Shown here one piece after another: positions 13,080 through 24,419 of a stretch of DNA of 64,000 nucleotides. Positions within the stretch are counted from its first letter, which is position 1. Every line of letters begins with the position of its first letter. The stretch is from Pteria penguin (lineage: Eukaryota; Mollusca; Bivalvia; Pterioida; Pteriidae), in assembly GCA_035048485.1 (NCBI GenBank), contig CM068585.1, forward strand, positions 13,621,501-13,685,500. The letters run 5' to 3'. The notes below the pieces were generated by a model. The model was not told where the DNA came from, made no database searches, and saw nothing but the letters and a program-made list of their open reading frames with translations. A program made the position numbers and the translations under genes.

Positions 13080-16000
13080 CTATACAGGCGATCAAGGTTC
13101 GACTCCTAGAGTATGTTAAAATAGTTGACCCTCTGCATTCATGTCATGAGACGACTGAACACGTTATTGAGAACTACATAAAACTCTACCCATACCTGCA
13201 TATCGTTAGACAAGAATTGAATCCGTAATCTTCGCTAGAAAACGTTTCTCGAGTAGGAACATTTGACTGAAATAAGACATGCCACCTAAAACTAAATGTT
13301 GTTCTCTTTAGAGAAAAGGAAATTTCTCCGATCCTCTCCAAGTCTTTCAATGAGATAATTACAACATTCTATAGTACTACAGAGACCCTTAATGCCCTAT
13401 GCCACATTTTTAAAACGTCAGAACATCCCCTCTTATCCCCTCTAAATCTCTCTACTACTGACAGATTAGTGCACCTTGCAGCCACATGTGTCAGCATCTT
13501 CCAAAGGGAAGGGACGCCGCTCATCCGTCCGCTATACCCCTCATCGGTAGTTACAGTAAATTATACATATAAAAAAGAGATATCTACATGTACCTTGCAG
13601 TCGCACACCCCCACGTCCAGGCTAATTTCTGACCGCCACCGCTCTATATCCATATTGTTGAAGAAAACGTACGTCCAACCACGCTCACATTTAATATTAA
13701 CAAAATGTATCCATATCTAATATATATAAGGCACTGTAGTGAGAACGTGCGATAGAGTTAAAAGTCTTTATGAATATCGTCAGTTAAAGTCCCAGCGAAC
13801 CCCGTCATAACCAATCGCTGATCCTCGTCTCTCATATATCCATTCGGTCATTGGACCTTTCTCATAAATAGGTTAGTGTAACGTCAGGGATGACGGAATA
13901 ATGGTCGAAGGGTTGCTGTTCGATTCCTTGCTTTGCCGTCTTGTTTTATTCTGAATACGTAGAATTCTCATGGAGTAAGCTATGAAAAATAAATCTGAGT
14001 CACTTTCTGAAAGTAATGAAAATTGAATTAACCTGTTTTTGCCTTATTAATACCATATATTATTTCGTTTTCGTTATTATATTTTTCGTTTCTGTCGTGT
14101 CCTTTTTGGAAATTGCTTTTTCGAGTCTTTTCTGTGTCGATTCTATACGATGTTGTTTATGCTTTCTTCTTTACCACTTTCTCTCTATTTCTGTCGTATT
14201 TTGTCGTTTCTCTGTGTTCTTTCACATTTCTTTGTGGTGTTACTGCCATAGTCGTTCAGTTACCCTCTTTTAAAGCTCTTCGGGTCTCTGTTTTCTTTTT
14301 CCTCCGATGAATAGCATCCCGTTTTTCTGTCGAACAATGCACTGCATGTATTTCCTGTTGTATTCATTCGCTACTTAATACTCGATTTTTTTTCTCTCGT
14401 ATCCTTTGGATGCACATGTATCCGATACATGGACTGGGATAGTTTCGTGTTTGATATATAGGTACAGACATACTACCCTTATCTCCTGTAGAGTATTGTC
14501 CCCGGAACCTTATCCCCTAGTTGTCATTGGCACACTTCCTTAGATAAAAACAGACTGAATACAGATTATTATCGAAAATCGCGGAATAATGTCACTTATT
14601 TATATCATATTTACTAAAACATAGATCAATGAAGTCCCCGGATGTGTGTGACAGCGGTGTTCATAGTCAGTAACACGTGTTACATACAATGATGTCGCGA
14701 ACGTAGAAAAGGGGCACAAATGCATGTACACTCACTTCATCTTGGAAACTTAAAAGACGTCGATATGGTCACGTGAAAGAGGGCGGGGAGGGGAGAACCT
14801 CCACGAAAATTATACCAAGATCACGAAAATGGACGAAGGGTATACAGCGGTAATGACAAATTCCAAGACATTGCTTTAGTCACAGGAGCAGAAAATGCGA
14901 CATTTTCTGTTCCTAACTCACTTTTTAGGGCAGAAAATTTCGCGCTAAAGAGAAAATGGGAGGGGGAGGCTGGCTATATTGCATGAAAAGGAAACTTCTA
15001 TGAAGACGTAGATGACGATCACTTATCACGAGAATGGAAAGAAGCGGAGTATTCCATGGAAGCCGCTGCTGGGGAAGGGGGAAGGGTTAGTTCTGGGGCA
15101 GAAAACTCCGTAGACGCTATGTGTCAGGAATAGGAAAGGGGCAAACTGACTTAATCCGGAGATGGAAAAATCCACGATATCACTGTTATCATGAGAATAA
15201 TGTTTACAATGATTAGCTATTCTATATATTTAGGCAAGCGGCTAGTGTGTCTATCAAACAGGAGACGACTACCCCGCCCAGACATCTACTCTCGCCTCTG
15301 GTTTCCGATAGTCCTAGGATGTCTATCGCGGTACGTTACTGTAAGTATCATAGTGGTATTGCATTAGTTCCTTTCGTATTGCAATTTACATTGCTGTATG
15401 TAAGGTGTTTTTATCTTTTTACAATACATATGCATGGGATATAACTCATCCATGCCTCTTTACTGTAAAAAGAAAAAACACTTTCGTCTTACCTTGATCT
15501 AAGAAGTCTGATTAGATTGAGGTAAGAAGAGAGAGAAAGCAGGGGGATCATACAGACAGAAAAATACATGCGTCGTCGACGCTCTTCTATCAAACTCTAG
15601 CCTATATCTACAACATGTTTCTTATAGAAATTATGCACAGCAGCAGAAGGCAATTCTGGGTTTTCTCCTTTTTCTTATCAGCAAGTTGTTTTTATTCTAG
15701 TAACACCATTTAGGCCATTTTTGAAAGCAAACCCTTATTCTCTACAAAAGTTTCCGCTAAAAGGTGGAACCATATTAATATTGTTGGATCCGCTGTTTCA
15801 AGCACGGGTCGTGCCCTCCACTGTTATCTTTCTGTGGACAATATATGTTACGCAATCCGTGAGAAATCGTTGGTTCCTCATTGACAGTTTCTATCTATGT
15901 TTGTTTATTAGATAATTCGTCGTACAATAGGTGACGCGTTTCACGGGAGGCGTCCAAGTTATCTGCCCCTTAATCCATAGAAATCCTTCGTAACATGGAC

Positions 16001-18181
16001 GCGGTATTATGCCAGTACACTGATCCATGGGCATTGTATAAGTTCCCCAATGTCAATACATACTGTAACTCTATTTAGAATATCTAATTATTTAATGTCA
16101 ATAACTCAACGTGAATGAAACACGATAAAACCCACGGTACTCAAAAAATAAAGAAAGAAAAATAAAAGTTCTTTATTTCAATATGTTTCATTCTTTGTTC
16201 CATTCAAGAATTACGTAACTCGTCACAGAATGAAAAATTTACGTCTACATACATACTACACAGTAACAGATTACATTGGCCGTCATTCGAAATTCAATGC
16301 TATCATAAAAACATAAATAACATTGCCCCTCATTCAGTTTTCAATGCCATTCATTTAATCCTAAAATTTCAATGAAAGTTAATAAGAGATGCTCAACTTG
16401 TGAAGTTCATCTGAAAATATAGTAAGTTAACGAATTTTTTATAAGGGATGTCACAAAAAATTCGTTTTCTCTTAGTTGTGTTTAAAGTGTCCCGTTTATA
16501 TTGATATTAGAAAATTATATATAAAACCATATTATTTTAAATATCCATCTATGCTGAAATTAGTTCCACTTTTTACAAATGAAAATTACACACAAATTAT
16601 TAAATTATGTAAATATTTAAAATCTGCTGAAATTTTGAGAAAGTCACTATTATAAAAATCTCTTTTACAGTACCTGCATTTATTTGACTTACATTTATTG
16701 ATGTATTATTTGTTTTGTATATTCATTGATAATGTTACCTTTTTCCAATGTTTACCTTAATTTTATCTCAATTATACATATTATTTATATACTTATATTT
16801 TGTTCAATAATTACTTATATGTCTATGTTGTACCTATAGGCCAGATAGGCCTTTGGATCTTTAATAACAATAAACTATATAGATAGATAGTTAACCCTCA
16901 TTCTTTTCCGAAAGATGAAATCAATTCATTTAGTTCTATATAAATAGTGAATGAGATTAATGAAAAATTAAAAGTTTTGAGAAAGAAAATAGTTCACGGA
17001 CAAATGATTTCTTAAAATAATAAAACTAAACTGAAATGACTGAGTAATAGAATATAATAACTTTGATGAATAGCACACAATAAGGATTAAAAACAATAAT
17101 CTTATACTGGCATAACATTTACCGTTGTTATGTGACATTTTAATCAATGACAGGTTAGAAAATATTACCTGGAAAACCAGAAACCTAACCCATTTATCAT
17201 AATAATATAGTTAATACATCATGGATGCTTTGTATTTACCATCGAGGCCTATCCCAATATCAAAACACGTTTTATTTACTATACTGTCTATTGTTTATGA
17301 ACTTGACCTGGGATGTGTCATTTCCCTTTACTAACACTAAGCTATAGGGATTAAATCCACGGACTTCAATTGTGAATCAACCGACAGCATAACAGTACCA
17401 AGTTTTTCCTTTTACCTTTCATTATAGTCATTGGGCAGCATTAAATCACAATATGGCTTAAATTGTTTACTGAGCAATCTGTTACTGGGATACGAAACAT
17501 ATTATATACCTATAGACCTGGTCAATACACATCTAAATATCAGGTCAACAAATAAATAAACTCGTTATGACACCTTATGAACACCTTATGAATCACAAAC
17601 TTTCGATCTAAATGTAGTTTATATGCCCATTCATTTGTAAATTCCTTCCATTGAAAAAAATTATTTTACTTTCTCAATAAAATAACTATTCCCGAAGTCT
17701 GTTTCATTGTCAACAAATTTAACAGCCTTGTTGTTACATTTATGTGCTCAATAGAGACATTCTAGCAAACAATGTTGTAATAAACGGTCGCTGTATATGA
17801 TGTTTTTTTTTACTAAAAAAGCTATTGAATGTCGCGACATTTAAGGACGATTATGCCAGCACGAACTATAATACTTGGTGTTCCTATCGATACGATAATA
17901 TCCAATATAATGCGAAAATATCAATCCTGATGTGTATAGCGTGCATGCATTTCCACACCGAACGAAATGTTTATTTTGTATGCCACCGTATCAGACTTGT
18001 GACTCCTGTATTAGTGGCGACACCTGTCTGGTCATGATTTTGACCCATGTATTAACAGACCTATTCACAGCAAGATGTGAAAAAAGATATTTATATATGA
18101 TATAAGTAATATAAGTATCACATGATTGGTTAGTGTTTACATTCTATTACTTACCGGTAAATGAGTAATACTCAGTTATAC
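13080..18181. other. no gene seen; possible retroelement tail near 16.85 kb
   Basis: Short ORFs only, none with a recognisable family. A local duplication at about 16270-16370 repeats ACATTGnCCnTCATTC. At 16840-16890 GGCCAGATAGGCCTTTGG, then TTTAATAACAATAAAC and (TAGA)n, looks like the hairpin-plus-poly(A)-signal end of a non-LTR retrotransposon, but no reverse transcriptase was seen upstream. Confidence 0.4.
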
Positions 18182-18334
18182 AACCCCCCTCCCCCCCCCC
18201 AAGAAAAACAAAACAAAAACAAAACAAACAACCCCCCCTCACACACACAAAACCACAAAAACTCCAAAAATAAAAACACCCCCCCCCCCAAAAAAAAAAG
18301 AAAAAAAAAACAAATTAATTAAAAAAAAAAAAGA
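18182..18334. repeat. C-run and A-run low-complexity tract
   Basis: Alternating homopolymer-like stretches of C and A on the plus strand (AACCCCCCCTCACACAC..., then A-rich). No coding content. A plausible assembly weak point. Confidence 0.85.
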
Positions 18335-18689
18335 AAGCCGGGCATTTCCCATTTGAATGCAAACAATCAAAATCAGTGCGAGTGCATTTCCCAACTTTTA
18401 CTGGTTTGTAAGGTTTTTGTATATAGACCTACTGGCATAAACCCACGGCTTGCCTTTGGTCATTATGGAGTATAGTGACATTTATTTTCGCGTGAATTCG
18501 TCAAGTTTTAACATCTCTATTGCGAAGATTATCAGCTTAAGATTTGAGTGCACAAACCTGGAGGGAAGAAAACAATGTCGACTTATTTTGACAAGATAAT
18601 TGCTTATTCTGATTGTATCTACAAGATTGATTCAGTAACTTTCTATTTCCAATTTATTTGTGCTATTATGGTATTATAGATTTTTGATT

Positions 18690-19500
18690 TATCTTACTAA
18701 ATCAGGGATTTAATCAAAGAAGATTTATGCATTACTTTAAGTAACTCAATAATACATCGGTCAATGACCTCGCTCACATTATCGCACAGCTCGATTAGTA
18801 ACTCGTCACATTTATATATAAGCGCACAAAAAAGGAAATTGTAACAACATTCACCTTTCATAAGTATCGGATCAACCTCAATGAAGGTTAATGCAAATCG
18901 CTCGAGAAAAAAGGGGTCAATATAAAAGCACAGGTAAGCGATAACGATACTAAAACAATTAAAAAATTGCCAAATTTTCGAAGCAATCTGCTTCTTCAGG
19001 ACACACACATACAAACACTTACATAAATATAAAGACACGAAAAGAAAGATAGAAAATATGTACAAAGCACTAGTCTAATAAAAACTGGTTTCTTGAATTG
19101 GCTACATATTGAGCGTTTCTCTTTGCGCTATCTAATGGGAAATGAGCCAAACACAAGCTAACAGCTTGCTTACAAATCAAGTGGCGCCCCCTAAAAATGT
19201 ATTTGCATTGACCTACTGGAGGCAATAAGACTAGGTGATAAGAAGTTATAGATAGAAGTACAGAGAAAATAAATAACAGAAATAAATGGGAGTGAAAAAC
19301 AAATAAGTGATAAAATAAGTAAGTACCAATAAAAAAAAAATGTCAAGACAAGTGGTAATATTGGATGGCGAGTTACATGACAAGTATAAAGACACGGATT
19401 CCTATCGTCTGTCCGTACCAAGCCCTACCCAAAAATGGGCATCTCCACAAAAGATACGGTGTTTGGAACAAACAGACGCAGACTGCTCTATCTCATAATA
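18690..19500 (-). mobile_element. probable 3' part of the Penelope-like element
   Basis: This lies directly downstream, in the minus-strand sense, of the GIY-YIG remnant. It carries GAAGCAGATTGCTTCGAAA at about 18975-19000, a short hairpin of the CTGAAGAAG...CTTCGAAA kind that I recall in the terminal regions of Penelope-like elements. The element's end is not defined, so the boundary is approximate. Confidence 0.35.
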
Positions 19501-19504
19501 TAGG

Positions 19505-20245
19505 ATGCTGGTGTCAATACTTCTTGTTCATCAAAAGGACATCTGACACTTTGTTTAGACCGCTTGGTTCTATAGTGTGAAGCATATGTTGCCAAAAGCC
19601 CTCTTTCGCCACTCGGTCATCTACTGTCCACAACAATCATGTCCTCCCAAGAGGTCCATGTTAAAATGCCTGGCTACTAGCAGATGCATTTTCTTGGTTT
19701 TGATGGACGACCTATGGTTGTTCACTCGCATGTTCAAAGCATCTTCTGTTTCCCCAACATACTGTTTTTTTTACATACCTTGCATGTGATAAGGTAAACC
19801 ACATTTTTGGATTTACAGGAGAGTTTATCCAAATTCTTGTACTCCTTACCGGTTACAGAACTTTTCAAAGTAGATGTAGTGTGGGGGCACAGCTTGCAGC
19901 GTTTGTCATTGCATTTTGTGAACGAACCAATTGGTCGTGGATTGTCAAGCCTTGATCTGACTACATGATCTTTAATACTTTTAGGCTTTTTGTAGGCAAC
20001 CATAGGAGGTGATGGGATGGCCTTCGCCATACGTTTGGAATTGTGGAGGGTAGGCAGGTGCTTGCGTAGGATTGTAGATATGCCTTGCAAAGCTGGGTGG
20101 AAGGTGATGACTAAAGGTATTCTGGGGGCAGTGTCCTTAGTTTTGTATTTCAGCAAATCTGCTCTAATGGTTGACATGGCATTGGAGATAGCTTTGTCAA
20201 CGGAGTTCTTATTATACCCTCTGTGGCATATATATGCAGCATGTT
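19505..20245 (-). pseudogene. decayed Penelope-like retroelement, linker and GIY-YIG endonuclease region
   Basis: The minus-strand frame holds RGYNKNSVDKAISNAMSTIR, then IPLVITFHPALQGI, a Cys-rich CNDKRCKLCPH, and KNVVYLITCKVCKK. This is the typical order of the region after the reverse transcriptase in Penelope-like elements, ending at the GIY-YIG nuclease. An A-run of eight bases shifts the frame just before the nuclease core. In the neighbouring frame QYVGETEDAL and NNHRSSIKTKK follow, and after another shift comes FWQHMLHTIEPSGLN, the characteristic C-terminal end. No RT domain is present upstream, so this is a 5'-truncated, frameshifted copy. The family call is confident; the sub-lineage is not assigned. 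Confidence 0.8.
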
Positions 20246-20840
20246 AACTCAAGAATTTAATCCCCCCCCCCTTTTTTTGGAGGGTTGGGAGGGGGAGGGT
20301 TAAATGGCTGCATAGAATGAGAAGAGCAACTATGTATGGATTGATTTAGAATATTGCATTGTGGTATGACCGATCTTTAAATACCTTTTTATTAAACACA
20401 ACAACCGTATAAGATTAATTGGACACGAGAATAGAAAGAGAAATACTATAAATGTATCACCGCAATACAAATATATATATATCGTTTCTGTAAAATATAA
20501 AAAGCTTCCAGGTCCTAATATACATAAATTAATGTTGCTTATGGCCATCTTTATGTTTAGATATGCTGTCCATAGAAGAATCTGATTATGTAATCATAAT
20601 GAAAACAATGCTTCAGGGAGATATTAAAAATAATGTGTACTGAATAAACAAAGCAATAAAAATCAATAGATAGCACCGCCTTTTATCTATTTGGTACATT
20701 TACCAGCATCAAATTTTGACAGTCTGTCAATTACATCGATGCTTGTTTATCAATTTAGTGATAACCTTACAAACAAGTCCAGTGTATATAATACAAATCG
20801 TATATATCTGACAGCATTCGGTTACAACAGAATTTAATGT
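20246..20840. other. no gene seen
   Basis: A C-run/T-run and G-rich stretch lies at 20262-20300. The rest is AT-rich with short ORFs only. Confidence 0.5.
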
Positions 20841-20977
20841 ATACACTGATATAGGGGCGGATGTAGTCAGAGGTTTCTCTGACCATAAACTCACTTTGTA
20901 TTTCAGTGTTGTTTTCACGAGGGTTTCGGTCAGGAGAGATTTCATGTACAAAAACGTGGTGTTTGCCCGATACCGTT
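20841..20977 (+). pseudogene. possible fragment of a non-LTR retrotransposon endonuclease
   Basis: The plus strand reads TDIGADVVRGFSDHKLTLYF and then RRDFMYKN before a stop. The GxSDHxxxxF pattern resembles the C-terminal end of AP-type endonucleases of LINEs, where SDH carries the catalytic histidine. The fragment is only about 45 codons and the minus strand is also open here, so this is tentative. Confidence 0.3.
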
Positions 20978-20994
20978 AACTGGTCACGATTAAA

Positions 20995-21042
<48 letters not shown>
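20995..21042. repeat. (AAT)n microsatellite
   Basis: Sixteen perfect AAT units. Confidence 0.97.
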
Positions 21043-21431
21043 CAAAATAAACCTCCGGCTCGCAATGTGGGGCAATTAAATTTTCCGCCCCGAAGGACGA
21101 GGAAAAAAAAATCCGGATAGGGGATTAGTGAAAATGGAGGTGTAGTATATTATGGTAATGGCCCGAAGGGCTGCTGAAATTGTTGGGTATATGTATGTAT
21201 ACACAGTAAGTTTGGTTGAGGCGGCCAAAAGGCCTAAGGAAATTTTCCGTATTATATCCCCGCCCCCACGTACCCTAAATTTCATGGATAAGTTGCAAGA
21301 TAAATCAGAATCTCAATATTAGGCAAAAAATTGTAGGCTCTGAAAGTAGCAGGGATTTGTGTATCTAAATAGATATAAATGTCCCTGGAAAAAAGTCAAA
21401 ACAAAAATGCCGCTCACAAAAACCTTCCTAA

Positions 21432-21454
21432 CCCCCCCCCCCCCCCTTTCCCAT

Positions 21455-21527
<73 letters not shown>
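21432..21527. repeat. C-run followed by (CA)n microsatellite
   Basis: A run of about 15 C at 21432-21446, a short spacer, then about 36 CA units at 21456-21527. The ORFs through it (poly-Thr-His, poly-Cys-Val) are artefacts. Confidence 0.95.
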
Positions 21528-21531
<4 letters not shown>

Positions 21532-21812
21532 ATTAAAAATCAAAAGGTTGCTCCTTTACGATATATATTTCCATAACGTGATCATCTACAGTGTCGCATC
21601 AATCGTTTTTCAAGATCACCTCTAAGTACTGCTCCTCTATACAGTCAATGACTATGATAATTCAGCGAAATCTATATTGTTTTTATATTGTAACAACATT
21701 GGATCAGGTCGTATACAAAATAGATATCGGAAAATCCGATGCGATCAGTTAATCATTTTTCTTATGAAATGCAAATTGCAAATTCATTGTGTAAGTGTTT
21801 AATTGTTTTCAG

Positions 21813-21963
21813 AAGGGATTGGACAACTACCATGAGTGAAATCTCTCTGACCAAAAACCACATAAGACCGATCATTCTCCACTCAGAGCTACCGCTCAAT
21901 GTGGCTTTTAAGCGCATAGAACTCTACGTAGAGAATGAAGACCGATATTACAAAGTGGTTTAA
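21813..21963 (+). CDS. isolated coding-like terminal exon, unknown product
   Basis: A good acceptor (AATTGTTTTCAG) is followed by 151 bp that read, after one phase base, RDWTTTMSEISLTKNH, then PIILHSELPLNVAF and ELYVENEDRYYKVV, then TAA. Codon use is balanced and less AT-rich than the surroundings, unlike the random short ORFs nearby. An in-frame ATG lies at 21832. After the stop comes a perfect 8-bp stem GGGTGGAT...ATCCACCC. I do not recognise the family and found no upstream exon in the window. It may be the last exon of a gene broken up by repeats, or a transposon-captured or retroelement fragment. Confidence 0.4.
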
Positions 21964-22411
21964 GACAAAGAAGCTCGGACTAGGGTGGATGCAGCAAAGA
22001 AATCCACCCTTTGACGTTTAAATATTTTTATAGAAATGGGGATTCCACTAGCAACATACGGCTCAAAATAACATTTTAGGTAAATTGGGTACCAAAAGGA
22101 GGTTCCAACATTCGGTACCCAAATCTCGGATAGTTTGACTTTAATTACTGTGTCATGTCAAAGCTTTAAGTTACCACTCTCCAGAACAGTCTTCAATGTC
22201 TTACATAGTGTCATGAGAAGCAAGAAGATCTATTACATACCCCTACAAAGATTATCTGAATGAGAACTCCCAGCAAAGGTTCTAAGGTTTTAATGCAAAC
22301 AACAAGCACAGTTGTTTTCCACTTCGAGTAGACCTCAGCAAAGTTTTTTCTTCCGTAAAGTAATAATGCAGACCTCCTTAAAGGGGTACATATAGTTACA
22401 ACTTCGATTGT

Positions 22412-22460
22412 GAGAAAGAGAGAGATCTAGAAGTGTCCGACTGCGATTATACTAAAGAAA

Positions 22461-22496
<36 letters not shown>

Positions 22497-23300
22497 TTTT
22501 TTACGTCACAGTACGAATATTTCACGTATATGGTGACGGCATCTGCCTGATGCAGGACATACAAATTTTGATCTTTGCAACGGACCCACCCGAAGCAGTG
22601 ATGGATCTTTACTGTGCCATGCATAACACATTTTATTTTACTGTCTCATCCGAAAGACATGACACCGGCATGACCAGAGCGGGATTCGAACCCCGGCCTC
22701 CCAATCAGGAGTGCGACGCAATACCAATAGGCCACGCCGGCTTTACTAAAGAGAAAGAGGACGAGTAAGGAGTACCTGGCAGCTATTATACTAAAGACAG
22801 AGATCGAGTAATAAGTAACTAACTGGGATTATACTAAAGACAGAGATCGAGTAATAAGTAACTAACTGGGATTATACTAAAGACAGAGATCGAGTAATAA
22901 GTAACTAAATGGGATTATACTAAAGATAGAGATCGAGTAATAAGTAACTAAATGGGATTATACTAAAGATAGAGATCGAGTAATAAGTAACTAAATGGGA
23001 TTATACTAAAGATAGAGATCGAGTAATAAGTAACTAACTGGGATTATACTAGACAGAGATCGAGTAATAAGTAACTAAATGGGATTATACTAAAGACAGA
23101 GATCGAGTAATAAGTAACTAAATGGGATTATACTAAAGATAGAGATCGAGTAATAAGTAACTAACTGGGATTATACTAAAGATAGAGATCGAGTAAGGGG
23201 AAGCTGACTGCGATTATATAAAAAAAAGAGAGATCGAGTAAGGTGTAATTTACTGCAATTATACTAAGGGCAGGGATCGTGTAAGGAGTAGCTGGCTGCG
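22412..23300. repeat. 43-bp minisatellite, split by a SINE
   Basis: Units of 43 bp containing GGGATTATACTAAAGACAGA and TCGAGTAATAAGTAACTAA. The central units (22790-23190) are nearly identical; the flanking ones are more diverged. One older unit lies left of the SINE (22412-22460) and the array resumes right of it at 22745. Confidence 0.92.
22461..22741 (-). mobile_element. tRNA-derived SINE, copy 1
   Basis: On the minus strand the element starts GCCGGCGTGGCCTATTGGTA (box A region) and has a box B GGGTTCGAATCCC-like motif. It has a central domain with GAGACAGTAAAA, and ends GACGTAAAAAAA followed by an (AATC)n tail at 22461-22492. It sits inside a 43-bp minisatellite unit with ACTAAAGA on both sides (22451-22458 and 22745-22752), consistent with a target-site duplication. 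Confidence 0.85.
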
Positions 23301-23311
23301 ATTATACCAAA

Positions 23312-23572
23312 GGAAGCTTTCAGGAGGAGTATAAAATGCCAAGGAGGAGTATCAGATGCCCAGGAGGAGCATCAGAAGCCAAAGAGGAGAATCAGATGCC
23401 CAGGAGTATCCGATACCCAGGAGTAACAGATCCCCGGGCCGGGAGGTGTAACAGTTGCCCAGGAGGAGCATCTGATGCCCAGGAGGAGTATCAGATGCCC
23501 AGAAATAGTATCAGATGCCCAAGAGAAGTATCAGATGCCCAGGAGGAGCATCAGAAGCCTAGGAGTATCAAC
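23312..23572. repeat. 20-bp minisatellite, about 12 units
   Basis: Tandem 20-mers of the type AGGAGGAGTATCAGATGCCC with several short (about 13-14 bp) deleted units. It abuts the 43-bp array. The 115-codon plus ORF across it is a by-product. Confidence 0.88.
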
Positions 23573-24419
23573 GTCTTCTACCGGCTACCAATGTTCAACA
23601 TGTATAATTCTATTGGCGTACTTGAATATAAGATAAAAAAATCAACTTCTCTGTCTAATTTGTCAAACATATTCATCTTCTAATAATATAATGTTAAAGA
23701 TATTTCTCCTAACCTATCTAAAATTTCTGTACACAATAAGCCACCATTAATCAAACTGAAATATAAGCAGAATAGATTTTAGTTAGCATAAAAACAGTAC
23801 CTTATGTGGGTCCGGAACAGTTTCCAGATAAGTCTGAATTTTAGACGTCCATGTTTCTACATCCATGTTTAATAATTTGAAATGCAGAAAAATCCCATGC
23901 ATAAACTAGCAGCATAAAACATAGGACTGTTGAATGTGTGATGTAATGCACCTGATTCAATAGATCGAATAGCGCTCCCTCTCATAGGGGCTGTGACAAA
24001 ACGTAGTGGCCTACCTGTACTACAGGTAGCAAGAAATGTAACAACTGACTCAGGTAGAGACATAATGCAGTGTAACTTACATGCCATTTTTTTTTTAGTT
24101 TCGTTTCTTTTAAAAGAAAATCTTAAACTTCAGTGGAATTGTTTGTTCGTAGGCACATGATCTGAACGAAATTCTTTAAGATACTTTCAAAATCGGATTA
24201 CAAGTGAACAAATCAACGCGAAAACCGTGGCATCTACCAAAAAATAAATACTGTAAATAAAAGTAAAATTTGCACTTCGATTTATAATGATCGAAATTCT
24301 AAAATTGAAACGCAAATGTTTGTCCGTAATCCAGAGCTTTCTACTGTAATATTGAAGAATTGCGAAAAGTAATCAAAATCTGGCTTGTTAATATTCAATT
24401 GAAGGGGCAGATTAAGACT
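23573..24419. other. no gene seen
   Basis: AT-rich spacer between two minisatellites. A minus-strand ORF at 23869-24087 (72 codons) has no recognisable domain and no splice context. Confidence 0.5.
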
